DNA from: Erinaceus europaeus
Taxonomy: Eukaryota > Chordata > Mammalia > Eulipotyphla > Erinaceidae
NCBI RefSeq assembly: GCF_950295315.1
Contig: NC_080171.1
Location: forward strand, 92,241,516 to 92,305,515
Reading direction: 5' to 3'
DNA length: 64,000 bases
In this document: positions 40,401-54,300 of the stretch, piece after piece
How the letters are laid out: each line of letters opens with the position of its first letter
How positions within the stretch are numbered: the stretch's first letter is position 1
Translations under genes and position numbers: made by a program
Notes under the pieces: model-generated
What the model was told of the DNA's origin: nothing
The model's input: the letters and a program-made list of their open reading frames with translations, nothing else
Databases searched by the model: none

Positions 40401-43400
40401 CCAACCCCCCTTCAGAGGATGGAACATTCTCTACCATTGTTGATCCATATTGAGGGCAAGGTCCTATGGGGGCCCCTCAAAGGGGTCCATTATATTGTTC
40501 CAGATGGAGATGACTGGTGATAATGGAGAGAGGGATCTATTCGAAGTATGCCAGTCTCTTGCCCTTATTCAGCTTTTGTAGTCCTTACTTTGATAAGGTT
40601 AACTTTGGAGTGATTGAGGTAAGTATAATAGGAAGTAGGCGAGGAGGTTATCTATCTAGTTCTAAGTAGAAACTATTTCATTATGAACTTTATGGTGTCT
40701 TTTTAGGTCTTTCTACTTGCTTGCTTCATTTATTGACTCACTGCAAACTATTGTGCATTTTTGCTTTAAGGTATATATTTTGCCCTAATTTATGGAAACA
40801 TATGTATATCTGCCCTATCTCATGGGGCCTGGTCTATATCTAGGTTTTAAGGCTTTGTTAGGAGGTGGACCACCCGCTGTGGAAATTCTTACTGGGTAGT
40901 CTTGAACTTCTTAGATGGAGAAATGTTGTCTACTTAGGGGCAGAGAGGGTTTACTAACTTGAAACAAACTACTACTTCTGGTCCAGGAAAGGTATACCCA
41001 GTTACTGTCCAGGGTAGCAGTAGAGTTTCTTAGACTCTGGTGACTATTTAAAAATAGCCTTGATACACATATTTACTTGCTTTCAATGTATTTGTTATAT
41101 AAAGTATTATTTGTTTCCAACTAGTATATTGAAAATTTGGAAAAATGTATTAAACTTGAAGTACTGAATCTCAGCTACAATCTGATAGGGAAGATTGAGA
41201 AGGTGGACAAGCTGTCTAAATTACGTGAACTCAATTTATCATATAATAAAATCTGGTAAGTAAATACTTCTCCAGTATAGGGTTTTGTTGTTGTTGTTAT
41301 TAAGGAAAAGTATATTTATATTGCCCAGATTAGTGAAAGACTAGTTTGAAACAATAGGCATTTTGATCCTTATTCATTGATAGTCTAGCCTTTCATATAT
41401 AATAACTGCCTTCATGTTTTGGCATTATTAAAGATTGGAATAATGTCTGTCATTATCGAAGGAAATACACATTGTGAGTCTCATACTTCATCAGACTGAT
41501 TTCTGACAGGAAGTATTGCCAGATATAGCCTATGACCTATTACTTTATAACAGTAAGAAAGTTGACATGAAGCAAAATGTTTTAACCCTGTCATTTTGAT
41601 CGTAGGATGTTTTAACTTCTTTTGATCTTATGTGTTATTTCTGATGTACTTTGCTTATTATCTGTGAGGAAGAAAACATCAGAAAACCAATAGTTGCTAA
41701 AACCACAATTTAGAAAGTTTTGTAGACAAAAAATGATGCAATTATCAAATCTTGAGACTGTCTTTATACTTTCCCCTGACATTAGACTTGGTACATCTAA
41801 TGATCAGCAAGACAAAACCCAATGTAATTATCTGTTGAATTTTTCCATTCTCTCCTCCCTGTCTGCTGGTATTTACTTCACAGTGAGTGGTTAGTGAGGC
41901 TGTCATGGACAGGCTCTCTTCTCTGTTATTGTGTACTGATGTCTGATAATATGGGAGGTAGGATTATTGGACACAGCAATGAAAGGATGATGGTTTAGCT
42001 GTCTAGTAAATTTATCTTTAGCCACTTTTTGGAGGGATTCCCACTTATGAAAAAGGTTTGACAAACTTATTATGAAAAGCAGCATAACACCAAGACTGTT
42101 TATTCTAATAATTCAGTGGTGGGACTCTAAGCTCAAGTTTATTCTTTGATTTCCAGCAAAATCGAAGGTATAGAGCATATGTATAATCTGCAAAAGCTCA
42201 ATCTTGCAGGAAATGAAATTGAACATATTCCCGCATGGTTAGGGAAGAAGTTAAAATCTTTAAGAGTCCTCAATCTGAAAGACAACAAAATATCATCGGT
42301 AAGTTATTTAAAACAATATTAAAAAAACATTTTTAACCTATTAAAAGACATTAAAATTTTAGTTTCCTGGAGATAGTCCCCATGGTAAACTTTACCATGC
42401 ACAGCAACCCAACTTTGAGCCCCTGGTCACCACATGAGAACACCTGCAGTGAGAAGCTTTACATGTAGTACAATAATTCCCTGTCTCTTTCTCTCCCTCT
42501 CTCTCTGTCTCCCTCCTGTCAAGAGTCTGCTGGGTGGACTCAGGTGGTAGCACAGCAGGTTAAGCGCAGGTGGTGCAAAGCTCAAGGACCAGTGTAAGGA
42601 TCCTGGTTCGAGCCTCCGGCTCCCCACCTGCAAGGGAGTCGCTTCATAGGCAGTGAAGCAGGTCTGCAGGTGTCTTTCTTTCCCCCCTCTGTCTTCCCTT
42701 CCTCTCTCCATTTCTCTCTGTCTTATCTAACAACAACATCAATAACTGCAACATTAAAATAACATGGGCAACAAAAGGGAATAAATAAATATAAATTAAA
42801 AAAAAATAGTCTGCTGGGAGCCAAGGAATTTCAGAGGCACTAAATCCCAGCAATAATCTTGGTGGCAAAAAAAATAATAATAATAATTAAATTTGAATTT
42901 GAATTTTTTGACTTTCAAAAAGAAGTGTTCATTAATTTTATGAAAGACACTGGATCTATGCTACGCTTCAACATTTTAGCATATACAGTACCCAGGAATG
43001 AGCCAAGGACCTCATTTGTGAAAATCCTGTGTTCTACCAGCTGAGTCACATCCCTGATCATAAAACAAAAGGATTTATTCTTTAAAATCCTTAATCTTTT
43101 GATCAAAAATTAAATCCCAGTACAATGTAGGATCCTGTAAATGTAATTAAATATATAAAGTCCTGATTTAGCAGAGTTCTATGGTAACTGAGAGTAGGCA
43201 TTTTTACATCCATTCTTTCATTTGAGCACCATAATACTTTCTTTTCTTTTCTTTCTTTCTTTCCTTCCTTCCTTTCTCTTCCTCCCCCTCCTTCTTTGTT
43301 TTCTTTTCTGAGAATCAAAACCTAGGGCTTCATACTTGCAAAGCATGTGCTCACCTGCTTTTTATTACAGAGACCATGCAGAGACTATAGGGCTGTGATG

Positions 43401-46400
43401 AGTTAGATAACACAATATTTTTCATATTTTTAAGTAAAATTTTTTTGAAGTTAAGTCTTTTACTCAAAATCATACAACTTCTGCCAAAATCTCAAGCACT
43501 GAATATCTTTTTTTTAGGCTTATAAACTTTTTGTAAACTTTTAAAATAATTATCAGTTAATCTTAATGATAAAATTGAGTATTATTTGTTTTGATAAATC
43601 ACTAGTTTATTTTTATAAAGGAACAGTTTTTCTCTGCAGTATAATTTACTATAGATGTTTGGTAAGTACTTGATAAATCAGAATATCTATTTAGTTACAT
43701 GCACACATACGGGTATGAAACTATACCTTTGAAATCTTACAGTTTTGTAAATCCTGTTTAATAACTAATATAAACTATTTTAAAAACATTTATTTACTTA
43801 AATCTTTTTAAGAGTGATAAATCCATGTTTTATTTTTAAAGACTATCAGACATAGAATAGAAAATAATTGATGAACCTTCCAGTGTGGGCCTAAAACTGC
43901 CTTCTGTGACTCTAGAGACTCCTTCATCTCCCTACAAGTCTGTTTAAAATGGAGAAACATAAAAATATAATTTCAAAAATGTATTATCTCCATTGAGCCT
44001 TTTTTTCTAATTCATAATTATAACTCTTATTTGAAGATCTACAAAAATTATCTTTTATTAGATGCTTATATTTTCTATTTGTTCAATCAGTATAGAGAAG
44101 ACATTCAGTGTAATTTTCTGCAAACTTGAATTCAAATCCTGACCCATCCATTTGGAATCTCTGATCTTTGGACAAATCGCCTAATTTCTTTGAATTTCAT
44201 TTTCTTGGTCTGTAAAATTAAGATGATACTTAATAGCGTAAATTGTAGAGTTACCATTATATAGTATATATAGTATATAGGATATATCTAGCATGTCCTG
44301 ATACAATGTCAATACTCAGTATTCTATTTCTTCTCTCAAAATACTTTTAGCTAATAGATTATATTAATAAGTCCTTACTGTGTAACTAGAATCTCCTTAA
44401 TTTACTAATTAATCTCTTTAGGGATGTTTGTAACTGCTAATTTTAGATGTATATTATAATATAAAAACACTGTTATTTGGTATGTTATGACAAATTATAT
44501 ATTGTTTCAGCTCCAAGATGTAAGCAAGTTGAAGCCACTTCAAGATTTGACTTCTCTGACGTTAAGTGAAAACCCAATTGTGACCCTTCCTCATTACTTC
44601 CAGTTTACTGTTTTCCACCTTCGTTCACTAGAAAGCTTGGAAGGTCAGCCAGTAAACACGCAAGCCAGACAGGAAGCTTTTGAGAGATTCAGTTTAGGTA
44701 AGGAGATACTTAAAATAAATAAATAAATAAAACTGAATTTGGATGGGAGAGAAATGTATTTTCAGGACTTATCTAGAGAAATACTTTAGGAACTTTATAA
44801 TGCATTAAAACTTAGCATAGGGCATCATAAATCTATTAACGTGACAAATATTTATTGAGGATGCACTGTAACCCAGGCACTGTACTTGGCAGTAAGGATA
44901 CAATGGCTGGTGAGCAAGATATGGCATTGCCTCTAGGCAGTTTGTGTTTTCTTAAAGAAAAGGATAAAATGTAAGTAAGCTCAGATAAAGTAATACTTTT
45001 GGGAAAATAGTGTAAAAGAATGGCTTTCTGAGGAAGGGACATTTACATTGAAAGAAAAGCCAAGAAAGAATAAAGAGAGGTATTCAAGGAGAAGGATCAG
45101 TTTGTGCTTTGAGGTTGGCAAGATTCTTATGAGTTAGGAAATGTCAGATCATTATGACTGCAAGATAGTGCAAGAAAAGAAAAAGTTTGGAGAGGTGAGA
45201 AAAGGGATGAGGTGGTGCAAAGTCTTTGATTTGAATTATGATCTAGGTGTAGTGGAAAGAAAACCACTGCAAAAAAAAAAAAAAGGGAAGGAATGAAGAA
45301 AACCACTGCCAGCATCTTTTATTGTGGGGTGGGATGGGGTCCTCTTGTGCATTAAGACAACTTTTTTTTTTATTATTTATTTTCCCTTTTGTTGCCCTTG
45401 CTTTATTGTTGTTTTTATTGATGTTGTCATTGTTGGATAGGACAGAGAGAATTGGAGAGAGGAGGGGAAGACAGAGAGGGGGAGAGAAAGACAGACACCT
45501 GCAGACCTCCTTCACGGCCTGTGAAGCGACTCCCCTGCAGGTGGGGAGCCGGGGGCTGGAACCAGGATCCTTACGCTGGTCCTTGCGCTTTGTGCCATGT
45601 GCGCTTAACCCGCTGTGCTACCGCCCGACCCCCTAAGACAGTTGTTTTTGATATAGGATGGAGAATGACTTGGAATAAGGCAAACTGAAAATAAAACAAC
45701 TTTATAGGAAACTACTTGGGGGTAGATAGCATAATGATTATGCAAAGAGAAGCTCATGCCTGAGGCATGAGCAGACCCAAGTTCAATGCTACCATCACCA
45801 TAAGCCAGTGCTAATTAGTGCTCTGGTAAATAAATAGATTAAATAAATAAATAAATAAATAAATAAATGGAAACTACAGCAGTAACCTAGGTTGGAAATG
45901 TGAGTAGTCTGCATTTAGGTGCCTTATGATTGAATAAACCTATCAGTTTTGGAGGCATAATCCACTCTAATGGGTTGGAAAATTTCCAGTTTCTGGATTG
46001 GGTCAGTGGTGAACAAAGGTGTTATAAAGATGGTAGAATTCAGAATACTGGTTTTGAATGTATGACAACCAAGCAGAGATATCAAGTAGAATGTTGGAAA
46101 TGTGAATCTGGATTTCAGAGAAACCTATACTAGAGACATAGTTGGGGGAGTCATCAGCATTAAAGTAATAGTCAATTCCACAGGAATTGAATCTATTAAC
46201 TCATTTGGGCAGGGAGTGGGAAGAGCAAGAAGAAAAGCCAGCTAAAGAAATTTAAGAGAGGTCAGTCAGGTAGGAGAGAACAAGGAAGTGGTAGCTTGCA
46301 AACGCCCAAAGATTTCAAGAGGAAGTGGTCAAGTATGTTGAGTGCTGTTGAAATGTGAATTAAGGAGAACACAGCACAGTGATCATATTGGCAGTATATG

Positions 46401-48316
46401 GTTCACTTGACAAGAGCAGTTAAACAGTTGGGGGCAAATGCTAAATCATAATGGGTCAGAGAGTGAGCAAAGGGAGATAGTTTGAAGAGATGTGAAATTT
46501 TTATTCCCAATTTCTTTCCCCTGCTACCTAATAATTTTTTTTCTTTAAGTTTAAAGTTGAAAACAAAAAACCAACAAGAAAGGAAGGAAGGAAGGAAGGA
46601 AGAATGAAAGGAAAGAAGGAAGGCAGGCAGGCATAGTTTTGGGGCTAGAAATGAATGTGATAAACCTCAGTGCTAGCAGTAGGAGAATCAAAGAATACGC
46701 ATGAGTAGTGTAGAGAGGAATTCTACTCTGGTTTGTCTTTGAGAAATAACTTCATCAGCTGAGAAAGTAGGCGAAGGAGAGGTGTAAAGAGAAAGGAAGA
46801 TATAAAATAGCCATCTTAGAAATGAGCCTGTGTGGTTTAAAAAAATCTCATTTGAAATTGATGTAGTATGTTTTGACTTACTGAAACTGTAGTTTCATAT
46901 GATTTGATGATTCAATTTAATATTTGAGGAGAATGGTAAATAAGTTTGGGATTACTAATTCAACATTTGTTACCCTGAAATTTATGTTTTGGAATTATAA
47001 AAAATATAAAGAGAACAAAGAAAAGACATCATATAGGTATACTATGAGAGGCAACCTTTAAATTACTAGTGTTTTATTTGTGAATTCAGGTGCTAATTAG
47101 GATTCTTTAATATGTTGAATTCTTTGGATTTAGTGATGAACTTGACTAATGCAATTTTTTCTTTTGAAGCTTTTTTTTTGGGGGGGGGAGGCATACAAGC
47201 AAGCTGACCAGTTTATAACTCCCTGTAAGGTGAGGACCACTGGAGAGGTACAGATGATGTGACAGCATCCCTGAGAAGCATCTCTCCTAAGAAAAGAGGA
47301 GTTAGAGCAGGCTTCTTAAAACAAAAGGACAAAAATAAATAAAGAGTATAAGAACAAAATAATGATTACCAGCAGGGAAGAGAAAATGGGCTAAATAAAT
47401 TGGGTAAAAGGGCTCAACTATATAGTGATGGGTAGAAACTCAGGTCTTAGTAGTGGACATATAAATAGATGTTGTTACATAATGCTGTACCACCGTGGAC
47501 CTATATAATATAAATAAATTGAATTCTATTTTTTCTAAGACTTCCTTATTTGCTTAGGCCAACAAAATAAACAGCTAAGGCCAGGTGATTGTTTACCCAG
47601 TAGGAGTTGGGGAAAAAAATTAGTACCAGGCAGTGGTGTTACTAAAAACCTGTGCTCTTCCTCTGTCCCTCTCTGTTCCCCTCCCCTATCAATATCTCTT
47701 CTGGATCCTATCCTAACAGTAACAGAAAACTTAATTTGAAGGTAACATAGTGCTTTGAAAATATGCTTACAGTGTCTTTTGTTATTGTTAACATAAAAAT
47801 ATGCTTACAGTGTTATTTATTTAATTATTATGAGAGAAAAAGGACCAGAATACTACCCAGCTATGGGATGAGATTATGCAGGAGACTGAATTTAACAGCC
47901 TCTGGAGTCTCATCCATGCGAGCTGGTACTCTAACAGACTGAGTTATCTTTCTGACCTATAATAGCATCCTTTCCTAGTTACTAATATAAAATGAAATAT
48001 TACATGTTTTCATAGGAAACCTGGGGGGGACCCCTTGTTAATCAGTGTGCTAATTGAATTAAATATGTAAGTGAATTGAAAATGTCTTTTCAAATCATTA
48101 TCTAAATAATAATATCTTCTTATATCTTAATATAAATCAATTTCAAGCTGAATATAGTCTTTTTTCCCAAAGCCATAGTAGGTAATTATAAAAGTAAAAT
48201 TGTGGGAGTGGTGCACGTGGCTGAATACACATGTTACCATGCACAAGAACCTGGGTTCAAGTCCTTAGTCCCCATCTGCATGGGAAGCTTCAGGAGAGGT
48301 GAAGCAGTGTTGCAGG

Positions 48317-48347
<31 letters not shown>

Positions 48348-51300
48348 TTCTCTCGTCCCCTTCCTCCCTCCCTAGCTCTTCCTGCTCTCAATTTCCCTCT
48401 CTCCTATCAAATAAAAGTAGGTAAAATTGTTTAAAGTATTATTGTGTTACATTTTTTACAACATTCTTACCTTCTAGTAGGAAAATTAGTGATCAATAAA
48501 AATTTTTTATTGGCAGAAGAGGTAGAAAGATTGGAAAGAGACTTAGAAAAGAAGACGATGGAAACTGAAGAGCTTAAAAGCAAACAGTCAAGGTTCCTTG
48601 AAGAAATTAAAAATCAAGAAAAGTTGAATAAATCATTAAAAGAGGAGGCTGTGTTACAGAAACAGAACTATGTGGACCTAGAGAGTAATCTAAGCACGAA
48701 AAATGAATTGGTAAGCTTATATGTTAGTTACACTGGTTTGACTAAATGCTCTTGAAATACAGAGTTCTTTGTCCTTATGTCTAAAAACACAACTTCCTTG
48801 CTATAAAATGGGGAAGATGTGGCTTAACTGTGTAGATTTTACGAGTTGTAGTTATTTGTGCTGCTACTTGTTATGATGCATAGTATCTGGAACAAAGGAG
48901 GGAGGAGAAGCCTACACTATGTGGCATTGGTCAGACTGCTCCTCGATGTTTTTGTTTTTTTAAGTAGCAATATTATGGGTGAGGTTGTCGACAAAACTTT
49001 TAGAAGGCGGTTTAGCAAAAGTCCAAATTTAAATGGACCTGTCTTATGTTATATATTGACAATATTAGTATGATATGTACATTATTCATTTACTGCTATA
49101 GTTACATTGCTTATAATTATATAATACTTATATAATTTCAATAATGCATTGCAGAAATGGTAGCAAGACCATATAAAGATATATGTGTCTTTATATGTAT
49201 GTGTGTATATGTATGTCTGTATACACATGTGTATTTGTATATTTTATCAAAGCTGGCTTACTTATTTTACTCAGCTTTGGCCTACAGTGGTGACAGGTAT
49301 TGAACTTGGGATCTCTGAGCCACAGGCAAGAAAATATTTTCATAATCACTCCGCTATCTCCCTGATCCCTCCTGTACTTAAATATAAAGAGAGAGAAGGA
49401 GAGGGAAAGAAATTATGATGCTCAGTGCAATATTATTTGTTAGCAAAATACTTGAAATAATCAAAATGTCCCTCAGTTGGGACCCAGGAAGGTGGCTTAG
49501 TACTTAGAACAAAGGCCTTTGATGTGTGAGGCTCCAGGTTGTATTCCCAATACCACATGAGAGTATGAGGACAGAGACAAATACAACTCCACAGATCATG
49601 GGACAGTACCTTGGTGCCTTTTCATTCTTCTCTCACAAAAAGAGTAAAATTAAATTAAATTAAATTAAAATTGGGTTTGGAAGTTAGCTTCGCAGTAGAG
49701 CTTATATACAAGACACAGTTCCATCCCTGACACAGCATGAAAATATCCTTCAGTGAAATCATATGGTAGAATAATTACTTAATAAAATTGGCTATAGCTA
49801 GATATCTTCATATATAGTGATGTCTAACATATTGCTATGTGGAAAAAAAAGAAACTCTAGTTGTAAAATAGTAAATCAAATAAAATCCTATCTATAAAAA
49901 CAAATAAGTTTGTGTAATGAAAATGTTAGTCTGTGTATTAAACTATAGCAGTTATTTCCGTGGAATAGAATTGTAGAACATTTTTGGATTGCCATTCATA
50001 CATATCTATAATGTTTAAAGTTTAAGTAATTTAGCTTTATGGTTGAAACATATATATATATTACATTTCATGAGGGAAAGAGAACCCCCATAGCTCTGCC
50101 CTATCATATATGGTGGAGTATCAAACTTGGGCCCTCACAGATGCAAGTCCTATACTCTGTCTGCTGAGCCAATTCCCAGGCTATAAGAAAATATATTTTA
50201 AAAGATAAAGATTTAGATAGATGATAACATATTCATAAAATGCCCTACTCAGATATTTAGAAGTCTTAAAATCATATTCTATAAGGGAAAGTCAAAGTAA
50301 CGGGTGTTCAGGCTAAAAATTTGGAAACCCAGCAAACTGTGATGACTATTTGAGATATACAAAAGTCTGTTTCATAGAAATAGAACTAAAGTGATTGAAT
50401 AACACCCATTAGGTAAAATTTTTAAATGGCAGATGGGCTGGTAGGAGGGCTAGTTGGTGGTACTCTCTTCTAGGTGCATGTTATCTATCTGCACAAGGGC
50501 CTGGGTTCAAGCCCTGGCTCCCCACCTACAGTGGGAAGCATCCCACATTCACAAGTGGTGAAACAATGCTGCAGGTGTCTTTCTCTCTCCCTCTCTAACT
50601 CCCCTTTCCCTTTAATTTCTCTGTCTTTATCCAAAATAAATAAACATTTTAATGGCAGCTATTAGACAGTATTGGAGCTGATGAAAGTTCATGAGGGTTC
50701 ATAGAGTGCACCCTTTACCATGCACAGGGCTGCCAGTTCTAGCCCCTGGCCACCATGTGGGACCACCATAAAAGGGGAAGTTTCACAAATGGAATATACA
50801 TTAAATATAATAAATAAAATCTTAGATATCCTTATTTTTTTGCTTCTCTTTCAAGATTGGCATTCTAGTTGCTTACTTGTTGACAAGAATGCTACTTTAG
50901 CATTATGCTTTTAGCAAGAAGAGTTCCCTCTTCTATAAATAGACATTTCTACTTGAAATTTTAATATTTTAACTACCTCTTTCTTTGCCTGAGGGTAAAA
51001 AAGACAATTTATCTAGAGGGACTGGTAGAAACGAAATCAGGACGACCTCCTCAGTTCTGTTTATCAAGTACTCAAATCATTTGTGGTTACTTTCATAGGC
51101 CTCTTAGTTTTCACATATGTCAACTGTATTCTGAGGGCATATTATACATGATGTTAAGTAACCTGATCATTATTAATGTCTTCACATTAAAAATATTTCT
51201 GTTGCGCTCCATTCCATAGTAGAGTGGATTTACATAACATTTTTTTTCTTATTAGTGAACTCTGCCCTTCATATTTGAATTTAAAATATAAAGGCAAAAG

Positions 51301-54300
51301 TCAGATAGCTCAGCATTAGAGCATAAAACTTGCATGCATTCACTTATGCAAGTATGTATCATTTTACATTTCTCTTTAAGCTGACAGTTCATGTTGCTCT
51401 TATTTTTCCAAAGGACAGTCCTGTGTTTAAAAAAAGCATAGTGAACCTTATTCTAAATACCTACATTTGTAAAATAATTTCCATTATCGTTCACAGAGTA
51501 TCTAGTGGTAATATTATCTACAGTTGCACAATGTTTTCCAGTCTCATAAAGTAAGAATAGGAAGGCTATCAGGGGAGGGGATGGGATACGGAGTTCTGGT
51601 GGTGGCAATTGTGTAGAGTTGTACCCCTCTTATCCTATGGTTTTGTCAGTGTTTCCTTTTTATAAATAAAAAATTTAAAAAAACAGTGATTTATCTTGCA
51701 TTTGGTCAACTAATATATAGCATAAAAGTAATGTAACATTGAAGTAAGACTTCTGCAGTAGTCTTACTCTTCTACCACCAATGAATATTCATTTTGATTA
51801 ACTTTATCAACATTAACATTACCTTTTGTCATTTTGCAAAGGCATTTAACTCATATTGTTTGGTATCATCTTAAAAATTAGATTTTTTTTTTCTTTTTGC
51901 TTGTTCTGTCAGCCTCACATAGTTGTGAGGACTTCATAAGGTAATGAATGTGAAAAAATTTTGAAATGAATAAAGTTAAACAATTAAAGGTGGTACTGTA
52001 ACTAGTTGTTCGAATGATGAAAAAGTATATCCATATAAGAGCAGTGCAAATACTAGTAGCCATATATTCCTCAGGTAAATTGTCAGTAGAGAACTGCAAA
52101 TCCTATTTCAGCTTAATCTCTAGAGTTCTCCAGGTGATGGTCTCTATTTGCTCTTTCTCCTTCTAGCCCTTGGTTTCTTGCAGACCCTTTTCTGCTGATT
52201 ATTTATTCTTCCTTAAAGGTAGTTCTTTCAGGAATGAATTACACACTGTGTGTTTTCCATGGTTTGCATGATGGCTTGTGCTTACAGATTTTTGTGTCTT
52301 TCAAGTTCTGAAACTGGCTCGCGTTCTTAAGAAATGTACTTCTGTGGGTTTATGTATAGTTTTTAATGGATGTATACATAGGTGAGTGTACTTAAATGTG
52401 TGTGTGGGGATTTTGTATCAGTTTTTCTTACTGGTAAATATGTTAAATGCAGTCAACTCTTGATTATCCATATCTAATATCATAACTAGGCAAATTTCCT
52501 GATTGCTTGAGTCTTATTTTGCTCTTATTTCTTTAGCAGACTTATTATTATTATTATTATTACTTCCTGTATTCAAAGCCCAGAGCTGTAAAAGACATAA
52601 GGGCATTTTAAGAAACAGAATATTTATCATTTTCCTATATGCATTCTCCATGATTGCTGCCACATTTGTCTGTGTTCATTGCTAATGACTTTTTGGTAAA
52701 GAAGCCCAAAATTAATTGAAATTCTTAGCTGAGACTCAGACTTATGAACACTCAGTGAAAGTGTCGATATGGAATAACTGGACATCCTGAAGGAGGACAG
52801 TAAACATAGTACAGTGAAGTGTTGTATTTGAAATCAGGACACTTTAATTGATCTCCGTCTCCCACTTGGAGATGTGCAACTGGGCAAGTTATTTAACCTT
52901 TCTGTGAGAATTTCTTCATCTCATAGGGTAGTTGTGAAGATTCAGTAAGATATAGCATCTGTATATAAATACATTGTACACACAGTGAATTCTGAATAGT
53001 ACCCAGACTAGCATTATTTTCACTCTGACAGATAATCAGGAGGTGGCTGTAACTTAAATCATGCATGAGTTTGAATGCCCAGGTCTTGTAAAATGTCTGT
53101 TTCCTTTATGTCTTACACCCTTCAGTTTGCATTTTTATATTGAAATTTTTTTCTGCATGTTTTGTATCTGGTATCTTTTATCAGATACTACTTTCCCCTC
53201 CCCCCAAGAGGGCAAACTCACCTAGGGGACCTTTGAAATAAACTCTCAGGATTGGTTGGTACTAATACTTAGTTAATAATCTAACTCCTGCCATCTGTGA
53301 GAACACTGAGCCCTAACCACTAGACCACCAGAGAACATCCCTGCCACTAATCTAATATGTAAATTTTTAAAAGTTCACCAATCTAGGATATAATTTCTAA
53401 GAATAAAAAGTTGTAGTTAAAGAATTACATTGTTAAAACATGTTACATATTTATATCTGATTAAGCATATTACCATTCCTTATCTTCTATTATAAAAAAT
53501 GTTCTGGGGGCTGGACAGTGGTGCACCCAGTTGAGCATATATGCAGAGACCCAGGTTTAAGCCCCTTGACCCCACCTGCAGGGGGAAGCTTCATGAGTGG
53601 TGAATAAGAACTGTAGATGTCTCTCTTCTTCTCTTGCTATTTATCTCCCTCTCAATTTCTCTCTGTTCTGTCAAATAAAATATTTTCTTAAATGTTCTGG
53701 ACACTTAAATCTGAAGTGCTATATTATCCTCATTTTCCTTCTAATTTATTTGTAATTAATGTAAAATAAGGACCAGAAGATAGTTCAGCAGGGCAAGGGT
53801 GTTTTTTGCTCAAGGCCTTGAGTTCAAGTCTCAGCACCACATTGGAGCACCATGGCATCAGTAGAAGTTCCACAGATGGTGGAACAGTGCTCTGAAGCTT
53901 TTCCCTTTCTCTGTACAATGACCTGGTCCTATGCAACAACAACAGCAATAACAACAACAGTAATAAAGTAACAATAACAACAAAGGCAACAAAATGGAAA
54001 AAAAAAATGGCCTATAGGAGTAGTGGATTCATAATGTAGGCACTGAGACCCAAAATAACCCTGGATGCAAAATAATAATATGGAAAAAACAAAGTAACAG
54101 TTGTCATTCCCAGAAGCAATGAAATGGAACTGCATGAAGCCCTTGTGATTCACACACAGACATCACACTAAAATAAATATAAAGCTTAGTGTCACATGTC
54201 TTTTTATTCATGATATGAAACCATCATTAAAATCAGAGTAAGTTAAATAAATTTGTACTAGTAGGAAATTTAGAAACAGGTGCTTAGGTTAGCTACCTAA

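Larger units (their letters stand above)
44845..46480. repeat. LINE-2 fragments, interrupted by SINEs
   Basis: 'AAATATTTATTGAGGATGCA' then 'CCAGGCACTGTACTTGGCAG' begin a stretch typical of L2 3' regions. Further L2-like phrases occur at 46,070-46,160 ('GAGTCATCAGCATTAAAG') and 46,260-46,345. A family-B SINE (45,358-45,636) and a short SINE (45,715-45,868) were inserted later. CNTRL intron 6. Confidence 0.6.
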
